Origin: Vitreoscilla sp.
GTDB lineage: Bacteria > Pseudomonadota > Gammaproteobacteria > Burkholderiales > Neisseriaceae
Assembly (NCBI GenBank): GCA_030150505.1
Contig: JASLFS010000083.1
Coordinates: 1 to 59,474 of the forward strand
Length of the DNA stretch: 59,474 nucleotides
Direction of reading: 5' to 3'
Shown here piece after piece: positions 52,011 to 59,474 of this stretch (its first letter is position 1; the number at the start of each line of letters is the position of its first letter). A program made the translations under genes and the position numbers. The notes beneath the pieces were generated by a model. The model saw only the letters and a program-made list of their open reading frames with translations. It was not told the origin of the DNA and searched no databases.

Positions 52011-52667
52011 TTAACTTTTTATGTGTAACGTACGCTTTAAACTAGCTGAAATAATATCAGCTAAATGCTGCATATAATCCAATTGTAGCCCGTCATTAAA
52101 ATACTGAGGGTCTTCATGTGTGGCCACTAGTAAACCTTCTACTTGCCCATCTCTCCAAGAAAGTGGCATATATAAAAAACTTTCGGCAGCATCAATTTGC
52201 AAATAATCCAATAGCTTTTCATCTAACAGTTGATTTGAACAATAAACTTCATTTAGTCCACTCACTTTTTGGCGAAGATTTTCATCATCTAAAACAATTT
52301 GGCTGGGGATTCTAATTTTTTTTTCGCCATGATAATGCACCAATAAAGCAAAGCTGCTAATTTTAAATAATTGGTTAAAATTATCTTTAATCGATAAATA
52401 AATCTGTCTAACGGTATTAGCCGACATCAAATCCAAATCAATCTTTAAAATATTATTAATAATGTCCTCGTTGTGCTTGGCATTACTAATAAATAACTGC
52501 AAATTTTTAATCATTCGCTTGCTTTTACGTTTTTCAACGGCTAATTGTGCCTCCGAAAAACTACGTATTTTTTTACCTTCATTTTCATATCCAAGCCTAG
52601 AAACATATTCTATTAAGAAATCAGGATTATCTTTTAAATATTGAATTACATCTTCAGGAGTAGCCAT
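52011..52667 (-). CDS. DUF484 (GAF-like) family protein
   Basis: A 218-aa protein. It opens MATPEDVIQYLKDNPDFLIE, the DUF484 hallmark, has a coiled-coil-like section (VEKRKSKRMIKNLQLFISNA) and then a GAF-like domain (LLVHYHGEKKIRIPSQ through SFLYMPLSWRDGQVEGLLV). Function unknown; in many proteobacteria it neighbours xerC, which is absent here. GAGGA lies 6 nt before the chosen ATG at 52667. It is the first gene of a two-gene leftward unit. Confidence 0.85.
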   Translation of the reverse strand: MATPEDVIQYLKDNPDFLIEYVSRLGYENEGKKIRSFSEAQLAVEKRKSKRMIKNLQLFISNAKHNEDIINNILKIDLDLMSANTVRQIYLSIKDNFNQLFKISSFALLVHYHGEKKIRIPSQIVLDDENLRQKVSGLNEVYCSNQLLDEKLLDYLQIDAAESFLYMPLSWRDGQVEGLLVATHEDPQYFNDGLQLDYMQHLADIISASLKRTLHIKS

Positions 52668-52821
52668 TTTATCCTCATTTAGAATTAGCTTAATGATATT
52701 TAAATTTATATTACCAATCACGTTTAAAGCTTAAACACTAATTATTAGCTTTCAACTATTGGTTTTGCCACTTATGATAATAGCGATATTCACATTAAAA
52801 CAACAAGATCTAGGAGAACCT

Positions 52822-53319
52822 ATGCGAATAGAAAATCAACTTTACAAACAAGCGAAGCCCCTATTTTCATTAGCTGGTGAAGAACGCATTATTAAACAAT
52901 CCGCCATTATGGCACAATTTGTTCCCTTCTTAGAGACAACTGGTATTCAGTTTGATGAATTAAGCCGTGAAACAGTTGCTGTAAGTGTTAAAAACAATCG
53001 TTCTGTGCAAAATCATATTCAAGGTATTCACGCTTGTGTGATGGCAACTTTAGCTGAAACAGCAACAGGTTTTGTTGTTAGTCTCAATACACCAGATGAC
53101 AAACTACCATTATTGAAATCAATGCAAGTGGATTATTTGCGCCTTGCTAAAGGCAATATGAAAGCCACTGCATCTTTAAGTGATGAACAAGCACTGGCAT
53201 TACAGAATGAGGAACGTGGTAATTTTGAAGTAACTTGCTTGATTGAAGATGAGAAAGACTCTCCAGAGGAACCACCAATTCAAGTAACCATGACTTGGGC
53301 TTGGGTAACCAAACGATAA
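52822..53319 (+). CDS. DUF4442 / hotdog-fold thioesterase-like protein
   Basis: A 165-aa protein whose middle (NHIQGIHACVMATLAETATG) matches the hotdog-fold helix and HGG-like turn of DUF4442 acyl-CoA thioesterase relatives. The chosen ATG at 52822 has AGGAGA 6 nt upstream; an earlier in-frame start would only add a hydrophobic tail. It stands alone, divergent from the DUF484 gene. Substrate unknown. Confidence 0.8.
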   Translation: MRIENQLYKQAKPLFSLAGEERIIKQSAIMAQFVPFLETTGIQFDELSRETVAVSVKNNRSVQNHIQGIHACVMATLAETATGFVVSLNTPDDKLPLLKSMQVDYLRLAKGNMKATASLSDEQALALQNEERGNFEVTCLIEDEKDSPEEPPIQVTMTWAWVTKR

Positions 53320-53330
53320 TTGATTCAATA

Positions 53331-53362
53331 AAAGCCACTAAAAAATTGTTTTTAGTGGCTTT
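53331..53362. terminator. Bidirectional terminator between the DUF4442 gene and rnhA
   Basis: AAAGCCACTAAAAA and TTTTTAGTGGCTTT form a 14-bp stem with an ATTG loop. Confidence 0.9.
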
Positions 53363-53369
53363 AAATGCA

Positions 53370-53816
53370 TTAACTCAAAACAGATTCTACGCCTAGATTG
53401 GCTAATTCATCGGCTTTTTCATTGCCAATATGCCCTGCATGTCCTTTAACCCAGTGCCAAGTAACCTCATGCATGGCAACTTCTTGATCGAGAATTTTCC
53501 ATAAATCCTGATTCTTAACGGGTTCTTTCTTACTATTTTTCCAGCCTTTCGCTTTCCAGCCTTCCATCCAACTTAGCATTCCTTGTTGTACATATTTTGA
53601 ATCCGTATAGATATCAATCGTACAAGCACGTTTTAATAACTTCAATGCTTCAATAACAGCCATAAGCTCCATACGGTTATTTGTTGTTTCTAACTCACCA
53701 CCATAAATGGACTTTTCATGCTGCCCATATTTTAACCATGCCCCCCAGCCTCCTGGACCTGGATTGCCTTTACACGCACCATCAGTATAAATCACAACTT
53801 TTTTCTTATCAGTCAC
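53370..53816 (-). CDS. rnhA: Ribonuclease HI
   Basis: A 148-aa enzyme that cuts RNA in RNA-DNA hybrids. Catalytic Asp12 (YTDGACKGNPGPGG), Glu50 (NRMELMA), Asp72 (IYTDSKYV) and a final Asp (GNEKADELAN), with His in WVKGHAGH, are all present. It overlaps the upstream methyltransferase-like gene by 8 nt; the same pairing (yafS-rnhA) is known from E. coli. Confidence 0.97.
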   Translation of the reverse strand: MTDKKKVVIYTDGACKGNPGPGGWGAWLKYGQHEKSIYGGELETTNNRMELMAVIEALKLLKRACTIDIYTDSKYVQQGMLSWMEGWKAKGWKNSKKEPVKNQDLWKILDQEVAMHEVTWHWVKGHAGHIGNEKADELANLGVESVLS

Positions 53817-54549
53817 GCTGTTTATCCATTATATTTTGAGTATTCACTATCTTATTATAATTCATCACGGGCACCTCCATCATTTCCATATTGTTAACTT
53901 GGGCATCAAGTGCCTTTAAATGAATAATGGGCTTATTTAAAATCATGGCAAAAGCAGCCGGATGCCCTGACCACAGATACTGCCCAACCTGATTCAATAA
54001 AAAACTTTTTGCTGGTGATTGTTCTTTAAACAAAGAAAAATCAAACTTCATTACTTTCTCACACGAAAAACCTAATTGCTGAAGTTTACGCTCAAAGCTT
54101 TCTGGATTTTGACACAGTTTTCTTGGCGGTAAAAAAGACCGAGCACTTCGACTAAGCCTCCATAAAGAATCTGCTGAAAATTCAAAAACAATCAGCTTTC
54201 CTTCAGGTTCAAGCACTCGGTAAACTTCATTTAAGATATCCAGCTGGTGTTTTTTGGATAAGTAAAATAGCACATGCGGAATAATGATTTGCTTCACACT
54301 ATTCGATAGCAATGGTAATTGCCGGTAATCAACAGAACATTGCGTATCCATAGATGAATAGCAATCAAATATGGTCATCCTATCCGCTTCAATACACTTA
54401 TCATCAATCTTAAAGTAATTGCCCAGTTGAATTTCTAAACCTTTTCGCAGCTTGGTTGATTGCTGATACTGCTTAACACAGCCAATCTCTTCACTATGTA
54501 GTTGATTTAATGAATACAAGTGATGAATTTTGTCTATCAATCGTTTCAT
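53809..54549 (-). CDS. Methyltransferase-like (YafS-type) protein
   Basis: A 246-aa protein resembling class I SAM methyltransferases: ILNEVYRVLEPEGKLIVFEF is the typical post-core segment and IIIPHVLFYLSKKHQLDI resembles the SAM-binding helix 3 region. The glycine-rich motif I is degenerate (KLRKGLEIQLGNYFKI, no GxGxG), so activity is uncertain. I start at 54549 (MKRLIDKIHH) with GGGGG 9 nt upstream; a GTG 6 nt earlier is possible. It precedes rnhA with an 8-nt overlap. Confidence 0.75.
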   Translation of the reverse strand: MKRLIDKIHHLYSLNQLHSEEIGCVKQYQQSTKLRKGLEIQLGNYFKIDDKCIEADRMTIFDCYSSMDTQCSVDYRQLPLLSNSVKQIIIPHVLFYLSKKHQLDILNEVYRVLEPEGKLIVFEFSADSLWRLSRSARSFLPPRKLCQNPESFERKLQQLGFSCEKVMKFDFSLFKEQSPAKSFLLNQVGQYLWSGHPAAFAMILNKPIIHLKALDAQVNNMEMMEVPVMNYNKIVNTQNIMDKQRD

Positions 54550-54776
54550 AAACACTTGCCCCCAAATTTGATGATAATAGCCAGAATTAAAATTATTCCA
54601 TATTTTTCAAGAAAAATGAAAATAGAATAAATATTAAAGTCTTTATTCTTTATTAGCTATATATTAATTTAATATCAAAAAATACTGAATTAATATATAT
54701 TTACATCATGTCCTCCTTGACAGAACAAAGAACAAATCTTAGCATTCATCCATTCATAATTATTAACCTTAACTTT

Positions 54777-56708
54777 ATGACCTCTTTAAAAACCATTACA
54801 TTAGCGCTAGCCAGTATTTCTATTGCTCAATCAGTTATTGCAGCTCCCTCCGTCAATCACACCACAATATCTTCTACCAGTGTGGGTTCAGCTATCATGC
54901 AATTACATGCCGCTACGATGATGGGCGATAATAATATTCGTCAATATTCTGATATTTGGTCTCGTATGCGCTCTGGTTTTGAAATGGTTGAGGTTAATCC
55001 TGAAATCGTTCGCCAGCATGAGCGTTATTTTGCTAGTAAATCAAGTTATGTCAACAGAACAATAGAACGCAGCTCACCTTATATGTACTACATATTAAGT
55101 GAAGTTGAAAAACGTGGCATGCCTGCTGAAATTGCCTTATTGCCATTTATTGAAAGTGCTTATGTAACCAAAGCAAAATCGCCCGTTGGTGCTTCAGGAT
55201 TATGGCAATTTATGCCAGCGACAGGACGACAATACGGTCTTGAGCAAAATGCCATGTACGATGGCCGCCATGATATTACTGCTGCAACCAATGCTGCCTT
55301 AAACTATTTACAGTATTTATATGGTTTGTTTGGTGATTGGTCATTGGCTCTCGCTGCTTACAACTGGGGAGAAGGCAATGTAGGCAAAGCCGTAGCAAGA
55401 GCGCAAGCACAAGGTTTATCCCCAGTATACGAAAACCTACGCATGCCCAATGAAACACGAAATTATGTCCCTAAATTACTTGCTATTAGAAATTTAGTCG
55501 CTAATCCAAATAGTTATAGCGTTAATATTGCCCATATTGATAACAAGCCTTATTTTGAAATTGTTGAAATTGATATCCCAATGGATATTCAGGCAGCATC
55601 ACATTTAGCAGGTATCACAGAATCTGAGTTTATTCGCTTAAATCCTGGCTTTAACTTACCAGTCTTTATGCCAACCAGTAATCGAAAAATGGTGTTACCA
55701 CGTGAAAGCGTCAAAACTTTCATGTCTAACTACAAAAATGCCAACAAAGATACTTTGCTATCATGGAACATTTACACACCAATTAGCAAAGAAAACATTA
55801 GTAACATTGCCTCAAACTTCGGCATGACTACTGCTGAATTACGCAGTTTAAACTTATTGCGTTCCCCAACATTAAATCCAGGACAAAGCATCTTGGTTTC
55901 TAAAAATACACAGTTACCGAATATTTCTATTAATGATTCTTTAGCTGATTACAACTTATTAGAAAGCGATCCATTGTTAACAACAATCGCTCTCCAATCA
56001 GACAAAAAACAACAACCCAATATCGCCAAGAATCAAATTAATTTAGCAAGCTCTACTCGAACCGATGTTGTTAAAATAACCGAACGAGCACCCGCTCCAG
56101 AAAAAAACATTCCGCAAGCGGCGCAGCCCATTAAAAATACGCTTGTTGCTGACAATGCAATAAATAACCAACCTGATCCTTTGTTAAATTTATTGCAACA
56201 AAATACCACACCAGCAACGGTCATAGCTGTTGCCAATAATGAAGCAGTATTACCGACTGGCTCAGACAGAAGTGAACATATTCAGCAATCAATCAAACAA
56301 GCAATTGCGAAAGCAAATGCGGAAGAAGCTCGTCAAGAGCGCATCCAACAAGCTCAAGCAACCAAAGCACTTGAAAACAAATTCAATGGTAAACATTTGG
56401 TTGGACAAGGTGATACATTAACCAACATTGCTAAACGATATAACATGAGCATTGCTGATTTGACCGCCGCAAACCAAATTAATGGAGATACCATTCAATT
56501 AGGACAAACTTTAAAAGTTGCTGAAGTTAAAAAAGCAGTTGCTCCAGCACAAAATAGAGAAACCAATTATGTTGTTAGAAAAGGTGATACATTAAGCAGT
56601 ATTGCTGGCCGACATAATGTTAAAGTGAATGATATTCAAAAATGGAATAAATCATTTAACCCTGATAATTTGCGCCCGGGCCAAAAAATCAAGCTATATG
56701 GTATTTAA
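54777..56708 (+). CDS. mltD: MltD-type membrane-bound lytic transglycosylase with LysM domains
   Basis: A 643-aa periplasmic enzyme that cleaves peptidoglycan glycan strands. A signal peptide (about 1-23, ending SVIAAPS) precedes a family 23 lysozyme-like domain with catalytic Glu126 (LLPFIESAYV), SPVGASGLWQFMPATGRQYG and LALAAYNWGEGNVG. LysM-type modules follow: a weak one (about 335-380) and two clear ones near the end (VGQGDTLTNIAKRYNMSIAD and YVVRKGDTLSSIAGRHNVKV). The stretch between is low in complexity and rich in Gln, Asn and Ala. There is no lipobox Cys as in E. coli MltD. The ATG at 54777 is favoured by the signal peptide. Confidence 0.92.
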   Translation: MTSLKTITLALASISIAQSVIAAPSVNHTTISSTSVGSAIMQLHAATMMGDNNIRQYSDIWSRMRSGFEMVEVNPEIVRQHERYFASKSSYVNRTIERSSPYMYYILSEVEKRGMPAEIALLPFIESAYVTKAKSPVGASGLWQFMPATGRQYGLEQNAMYDGRHDITAATNAALNYLQYLYGLFGDWSLALAAYNWGEGNVGKAVARAQAQGLSPVYENLRMPNETRNYVPKLLAIRNLVANPNSYSVNIAHIDNKPYFEIVEIDIPMDIQAASHLAGITESEFIRLNPGFNLPVFMPTSNRKMVLPRESVKTFMSNYKNANKDTLLSWNIYTPISKENISNIASNFGMTTAELRSLNLLRSPTLNPGQSILVSKNTQLPNISINDSLADYNLLESDPLLTTIALQSDKKQQPNIAKNQINLASSTRTDVVKITERAPAPEKNIPQAAQPIKNTLVADNAINNQPDPLLNLLQQNTTPATVIAVANNEAVLPTGSDRSEHIQQSIKQAIAKANAEEARQERIQQAQATKALENKFNGKHLVGQGDTLTNIAKRYNMSIADLTAANQINGDTIQLGQTLKVAEVKKAVAPAQNRETNYVVRKGDTLSSIAGRHNVKVNDIQKWNKSFNPDNLRPGQKIKLYGI

Positions 56709-56735
56709 TTTACAAATAATTATAATTTATTTGAT

Positions 56736-56767
56736 AAAGGGAACTTTGCTAAGTTCCCTTTTTTTAT
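56736..56767 (+). terminator. Terminator after mltD
   Basis: AAAGGGAACTT and AAGTTCCCTTTTTTT form an 11-bp stem with a TGCT loop and a T-run. Confidence 0.93.
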
Positions 56768-56845
56768 CAGCCTATTATTCTTCTTTCCTTTTTGTTAATT
56801 TTGTATACAATATAAAATCCTACAAAGAATAAATAGAGAACACCC

Positions 56846-58264
56846 ATGATTAGCATTTTTGATATTTTTAAAATAGGCCTAGGACCATCCAGTTCACACA
56901 CAGTTGGTCCTATGAAAGCTGCTTCTGAATTTTCACATCAATTAATTCAATTAAATGAATATCCTCAATTGGCTCGAATTGCAGTTGAGGTTTATGGTTC
57001 ACTGGCTTTAACTGGTGATGGTCATGGTACATTTGATGCTATTTTGCTGGGATTAGAAGGCAGCATGCCAGATAGCATTGAGCTAAGCCAAATTAAAGAG
57101 AGAATTGAATCAATTAACTCAAATGGCTATATCACCCTACCCAACCAAAAGAAACAAGCATTTGAAGTCGCAAGGGATATTGTTATTCGTTTTGATGAGA
57201 GTTTGCCTTTACATCCAAATGGCTTACGATTTATCGCTTATGACGAACATGAACATAAATTATTCAGCCAAATTTATTACTCAATTGGTGGTGGATTTGT
57301 TGTAACAGAAGAGGAATACCACAATATTAATCATAGCCCTATTACGGTGCCGTTTCCATTTCACAATGCCCAAAGCTTATTTGAACAATGCAAAACAAAT
57401 CAATTAAGCATCGCTGAGCTGATTCTTGCCAATGAAGTTGCGCTACAACAACGTTCATTAGATGAGGAAAGTGTTAATCAAATCAAACAGCAAATTATGC
57501 ACATAGCTCAAACCATGTTTGATTGCATTGACCGAGGCTTGGTTTCGGAAGGTTACTTACCAGGGGGATTAAATGTACTGCGTCGTGCACCTAAATTAGC
57601 AAAACAATTAAAAGAATTATACAAAGCCAATATGGTTAACACTCATCTTTGGCCGATGGTTTATGCAATGGCTGTCAATGAGGAAAATGCAGCAGGAGGC
57701 AGAGTTGTTACGGCTCCAACCAATGGTGCAGCTGGAATTGTACCTTCTGTTTTAAATTATTATCGTCACTTCCATCCTCAAGCAGATGATAATGGAATTG
57801 TAGAATTTTTATTAACGGCTGGTGCCATTGGCATGTTATATAAAATGAATGCCTCTATTTCTGGCGCTGACGTTGGCTGCCAAGGTGAAGTTGGGGTTGC
57901 TTGTTCCATGGCAGCTGGTGCATTTGCTGCCGTGTCTGGAGGCACCATTCCGCAGATTGAAAATGCAGCAGAAATGGCTATGGAGCATCATTTAGGTTTA
58001 ACTTGTGACCCTGTAGCTGGCTTAGTACAAATTCCTTGTATTGAACGCAATGGCATAGCTGCAGAAAAAGCCATTAAGCTTGGAACATTATCTTTATTAG
58101 AAGATGGCTTAAGCAAAAAAGTTACTTTGGATATGGTTATTAAAACCATGTATCAAACAGGTAAGGACATGAAATCAACGTATAAAGAAACATCATTAGC
58201 TGGACTAGCCGTAACATTAAAAAGAAAAGCCATTGCTGTTTCTGTGGGAGTCATTGAATGCTAA
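56846..58264 (+). CDS. sdaA: L-serine ammonia-lyase
   Basis: A 472-aa single-chain iron-sulfur L-serine dehydratase that gives pyruvate and ammonia. The N-terminal beta domain begins ISIFDIFKIGLGPSSSHTVG; the catalytic alpha domain contains TAPTNGAAGIVPSVL, GADVGCQGEVGVACSMAA and LGLTCDPVAGLVQIPCIERN, with the cluster Cys residues. Length and order match E. coli SdaA. It is followed by a small unknown gene, 25 nt on. Confidence 0.95.
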   Translation: MISIFDIFKIGLGPSSSHTVGPMKAASEFSHQLIQLNEYPQLARIAVEVYGSLALTGDGHGTFDAILLGLEGSMPDSIELSQIKERIESINSNGYITLPNQKKQAFEVARDIVIRFDESLPLHPNGLRFIAYDEHEHKLFSQIYYSIGGGFVVTEEEYHNINHSPITVPFPFHNAQSLFEQCKTNQLSIAELILANEVALQQRSLDEESVNQIKQQIMHIAQTMFDCIDRGLVSEGYLPGGLNVLRRAPKLAKQLKELYKANMVNTHLWPMVYAMAVNEENAAGGRVVTAPTNGAAGIVPSVLNYYRHFHPQADDNGIVEFLLTAGAIGMLYKMNASISGADVGCQGEVGVACSMAAGAFAAVSGGTIPQIENAAEMAMEHHLGLTCDPVAGLVQIPCIERNGIAAEKAIKLGTLSLLEDGLSKKVTLDMVIKTMYQTGKDMKSTYKETSLAGLAVTLKRKAIAVSVGVIEC

Positions 58265-58289
58265 AGCCAAGCAGCATACAATAGCGTCC

Positions 58290-58592
58290 ATGAACTATAC
58301 AATCAATACATTAGACTATCAGCATCTGGGCTTCCTAGTTTTAATTCCCGAGGATGAACGAGAACCGTTATTTGGCCAAGGGATTATAAAATTACAAAGC
58401 AACGATGCTGATATATTACAATCTAAAGAAGCTTTAAAACTAACTGAATTAACTCAAATGTTTTCATGGCATATTGATAATGATGTTATGCTACTGACTC
58501 GCGATGAAACGCCACTTGCTGAGTTCAAAAATGAATATTTACACGTTGGCGATTGCTATTATCTCATTCAAGATTTAACAGGTACCGTTTAA
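58290..58592 (+). CDS. Small protein of unknown function upstream of ccoS
   Basis: A 100-aa protein from the ATG at 58290 (MNYTINTLDYQHLGFLVLIP); the frame can extend 57 nt upstream into sdaA. It is acidic with no signal peptide, no membrane helix, and a single Cys (GDCYYLIQ). I do not recognise a family. It ends 1 nt before ccoS, so the two should be co-translated. Confidence 0.6.
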   Translation: MNYTINTLDYQHLGFLVLIPEDEREPLFGQGIIKLQSNDADILQSKEALKLTELTQMFSWHIDNDVMLLTRDETPLAEFKNEYLHVGDCYYLIQDLTGTV

Positions 58593-58593
58593 T

Positions 58594-58806
58594 ATGGAAA
58601 GTATTTTTATTCTTATTCCAATTAGCATACTTTTATTTTTTGTGATTGCTGGTTTCTTCTGGTGGTCATCAAAAAATGGACAGTTTGACGATTTAGAAGG
58701 TCCTGCATATCGCATCTTAATGGATGATGATGATGTTCATGATGAACCTACCAATCCATCATCTAACGACACAGATAATTCTGATAACAACCACAATGAA
58801 TCCTAA
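58594..58806 (+). CDS. ccoS: cbb3-type cytochrome oxidase assembly protein CcoS
   Basis: A 70-aa single-helix membrane protein: MESIFILIPISILLFFVIAG is followed by FFWWSSKNGQFDDLEGPAYR, then ILMDDDD, the CcoS signature. An Asn/Asp/Ser-rich tail follows. CcoS is needed to insert cofactors in the cbb3 oxidase. No ccoN, ccoO, ccoP, ccoG or ccoI is in the window, so it is separated from its usual partners. It starts 1 nt after the unknown gene. Confidence 0.93.
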   Translation: MESIFILIPISILLFFVIAGFFWWSSKNGQFDDLEGPAYRILMDDDDVHDEPTNPSSNDTDNSDNNHNES

Positions 58807-58813
58807 TTAAAAC

Positions 58814-59474
58814 ATGAAAAAACAATTCGCTTTTGCTACGACTAATCGTTTTGCTCCGTTATTTGGTACTCAGTTTTTAGGAGCATTAAATGACAATCTT
58901 TTTAAAACAGCCACTTTCGTTTTAATTAGTTATTATGGTCTAGGTAGTCAAACGAATATTGCTCCCGAACAACTATTGAATATCGGTGCATTACTGTTTA
59001 TTCTGCCCTATTTTATTTTTTCTTCTATTTCAGGACAAATATGTACTCGCTTTAACAAGGCAAAAGTTGCTCGTATTGTTAAGATGGCTGAGTGCGTTAT
59101 TATGGTCTATGTTGCTTATGGATTCCTAACCCAGTCCCTCTGGATTCTTTTATCTGGATTGTTTTTAATGGGGAGTCAATCCACATTTTTTGGCCCCCTT
59201 AAATACTCAGTATTACCTGAGTACCTGAAAGACAAAGAACTGGTTTCAGGTAACGGATTAATTGAAATGGGTACTTTCTTAGCCATTTTATTGGGTCAAA
59301 TTATGGGGACTTTTTTAGCAGGTTTTCATGTCACCATTATCGTCTTAACTACCTTATTGGTTGCGATTTTTGGTACTTATACCAGTTTTAATATGCCCAA
59401 TGTTCCTGCACAAAACCCCAATACACCCATTGATCCCAATATTATTCGCAGCACAAAAGCAATTCTAGTTGCTT
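58814..59474 (+). CDS. MFS transporter, LplT/Aas-like N-terminal part (cut by window end)
   Basis: The reading frame starts at ATG 58814 and stays open to the window edge (about 220 residues). It begins NRFAPLFGTQFLGALNDNLF, the hallmark of the LplT-like major facilitator group that moves lysophospholipids. It is often fused to an acyltransferase and acyl-ACP synthetase as in Aas-type proteins. Further helices include LLNIGALLFILPYFIFSSIS and FFGPLKYSVLPEYL. Whether acyltransferase domains follow is not visible. It lies 7 nt after ccoS in the same orientation. Confidence 0.85.
   Translation, partial: MKKQFAFATTNRFAPLFGTQFLGALNDNLFKTATFVLISYYGLGSQTNIAPEQLLNIGALLFILPYFIFSSISGQICTRFNKAKVARIVKMAECVIMVYVAYGFLTQSLWILLSGLFLMGSQSTFFGPLKYSVLPEYLKDKELVSGNGLIEMGTFLAILLGQIMGTFLAGFHVTIIVLTTLLVAIFGTYTSFNMPNVPAQNPNTPIDPNIIRSTKAILVA

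Noticed and set aside
1..59474. tRNA, rRNA, CRISPR array, insertion sequence or prophage
   Set aside because: Read for tRNA-like cloverleaf ends, regular spacer repeats, transposase motifs and integrases; none found.

Overview
The window reads as a contiguous piece of the chromosome of a low-GC member of the Neisseriaceae (Betaproteobacteria). The evidence is the gene content (AcnB, a one-helix FtsK, an eptA-pmrA-pmrB operon, a glutaredoxin-like gene before lepA-lepB-rnc-era, and phasin/PhaR) together with terminators built from inverted pairs of 12-mers that look like neisserial DNA uptake sequences (AGGCTCCCTGAA and AGGCTGCCTGAA). I cannot name the genus. I see no tRNA, rRNA, CRISPR array, insertion sequence, prophage or obvious island. 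The content is mainly core metabolism, translation, envelope and uptake genes.

Layout. 1-3.3 kb: end of a class I fumarase and acnB (TCA cycle), with a structured leader before acnB. 3.4-7.3 kb: ftsK and a convergent HTH regulator. 7.3-12 kb: an orphan amino-acid binding lipoprotein, pyrE, divergent xth plus a degenerate alpha/beta hydrolase, and bioB. 12.5-17.4 kb: a Fur-type iron locus with a siderophore ABC transporter (two permeases and an ATPase, no binding protein) divergent from a TonB-dependent receptor. 17.5-22.5 kb: gltX, ynfA, rluE, icd and an M14 carboxypeptidase. 22.6-24.2 kb: phasin and divergent phaR, then a glutaredoxin-like gene. 24.3-28.8 kb: lepA-lepB-rnc-era. 28.8-32 kb: a leftward cluster (small protein, VanZ-like, pepP, hemerythrin-like, NERD). 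32-34 kb: a GntR regulator with an MFS exporter, controlled from a promoter containing an exact 18-bp direct repeat. 34.3-37.7 kb: eptA-pmrA-pmrB with a PmrA-box-like site. 37.8-42 kb: a 36-aa membrane microprotein, a lipoprotein, cysK and a BetT-like transporter. 42-48 kb: psd, an Atm1-type ABC exporter, pdxH, hemA and prfA. 48-53 kb: a candidate antisense-strand small RNA, apaH, a lipoprotein, an ArsC-like reductase with lpxH, a membrane protein, a DUF484 protein and a DUF4442 protein. 53.4-59.5 kb: rnhA with a methyltransferase-like gene, a MltD-type transglycosylase, sdaA, an unknown gene, ccoS and the start of an MFS/LplT-like transporter cut by the window edge.

How the genes fit together. 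Several small regulons can be read from DNA: Fur boxes between the siderophore genes, a PmrA half-site pair before the lipid A modification operon, a TGC-N3-GCA palindrome between phasin and phaR, and twin operators before gntR. Most transcription units end in clear intrinsic terminators. Convergent pairs often share one bidirectional hairpin.

I did not find a large, clearly undescribed system. The best leads are the possible DUS dialect, the candidate sRNA at 48.2 kb, the gntR twin operators, the acnB leader with competing hairpins and the 36-aa microprotein.
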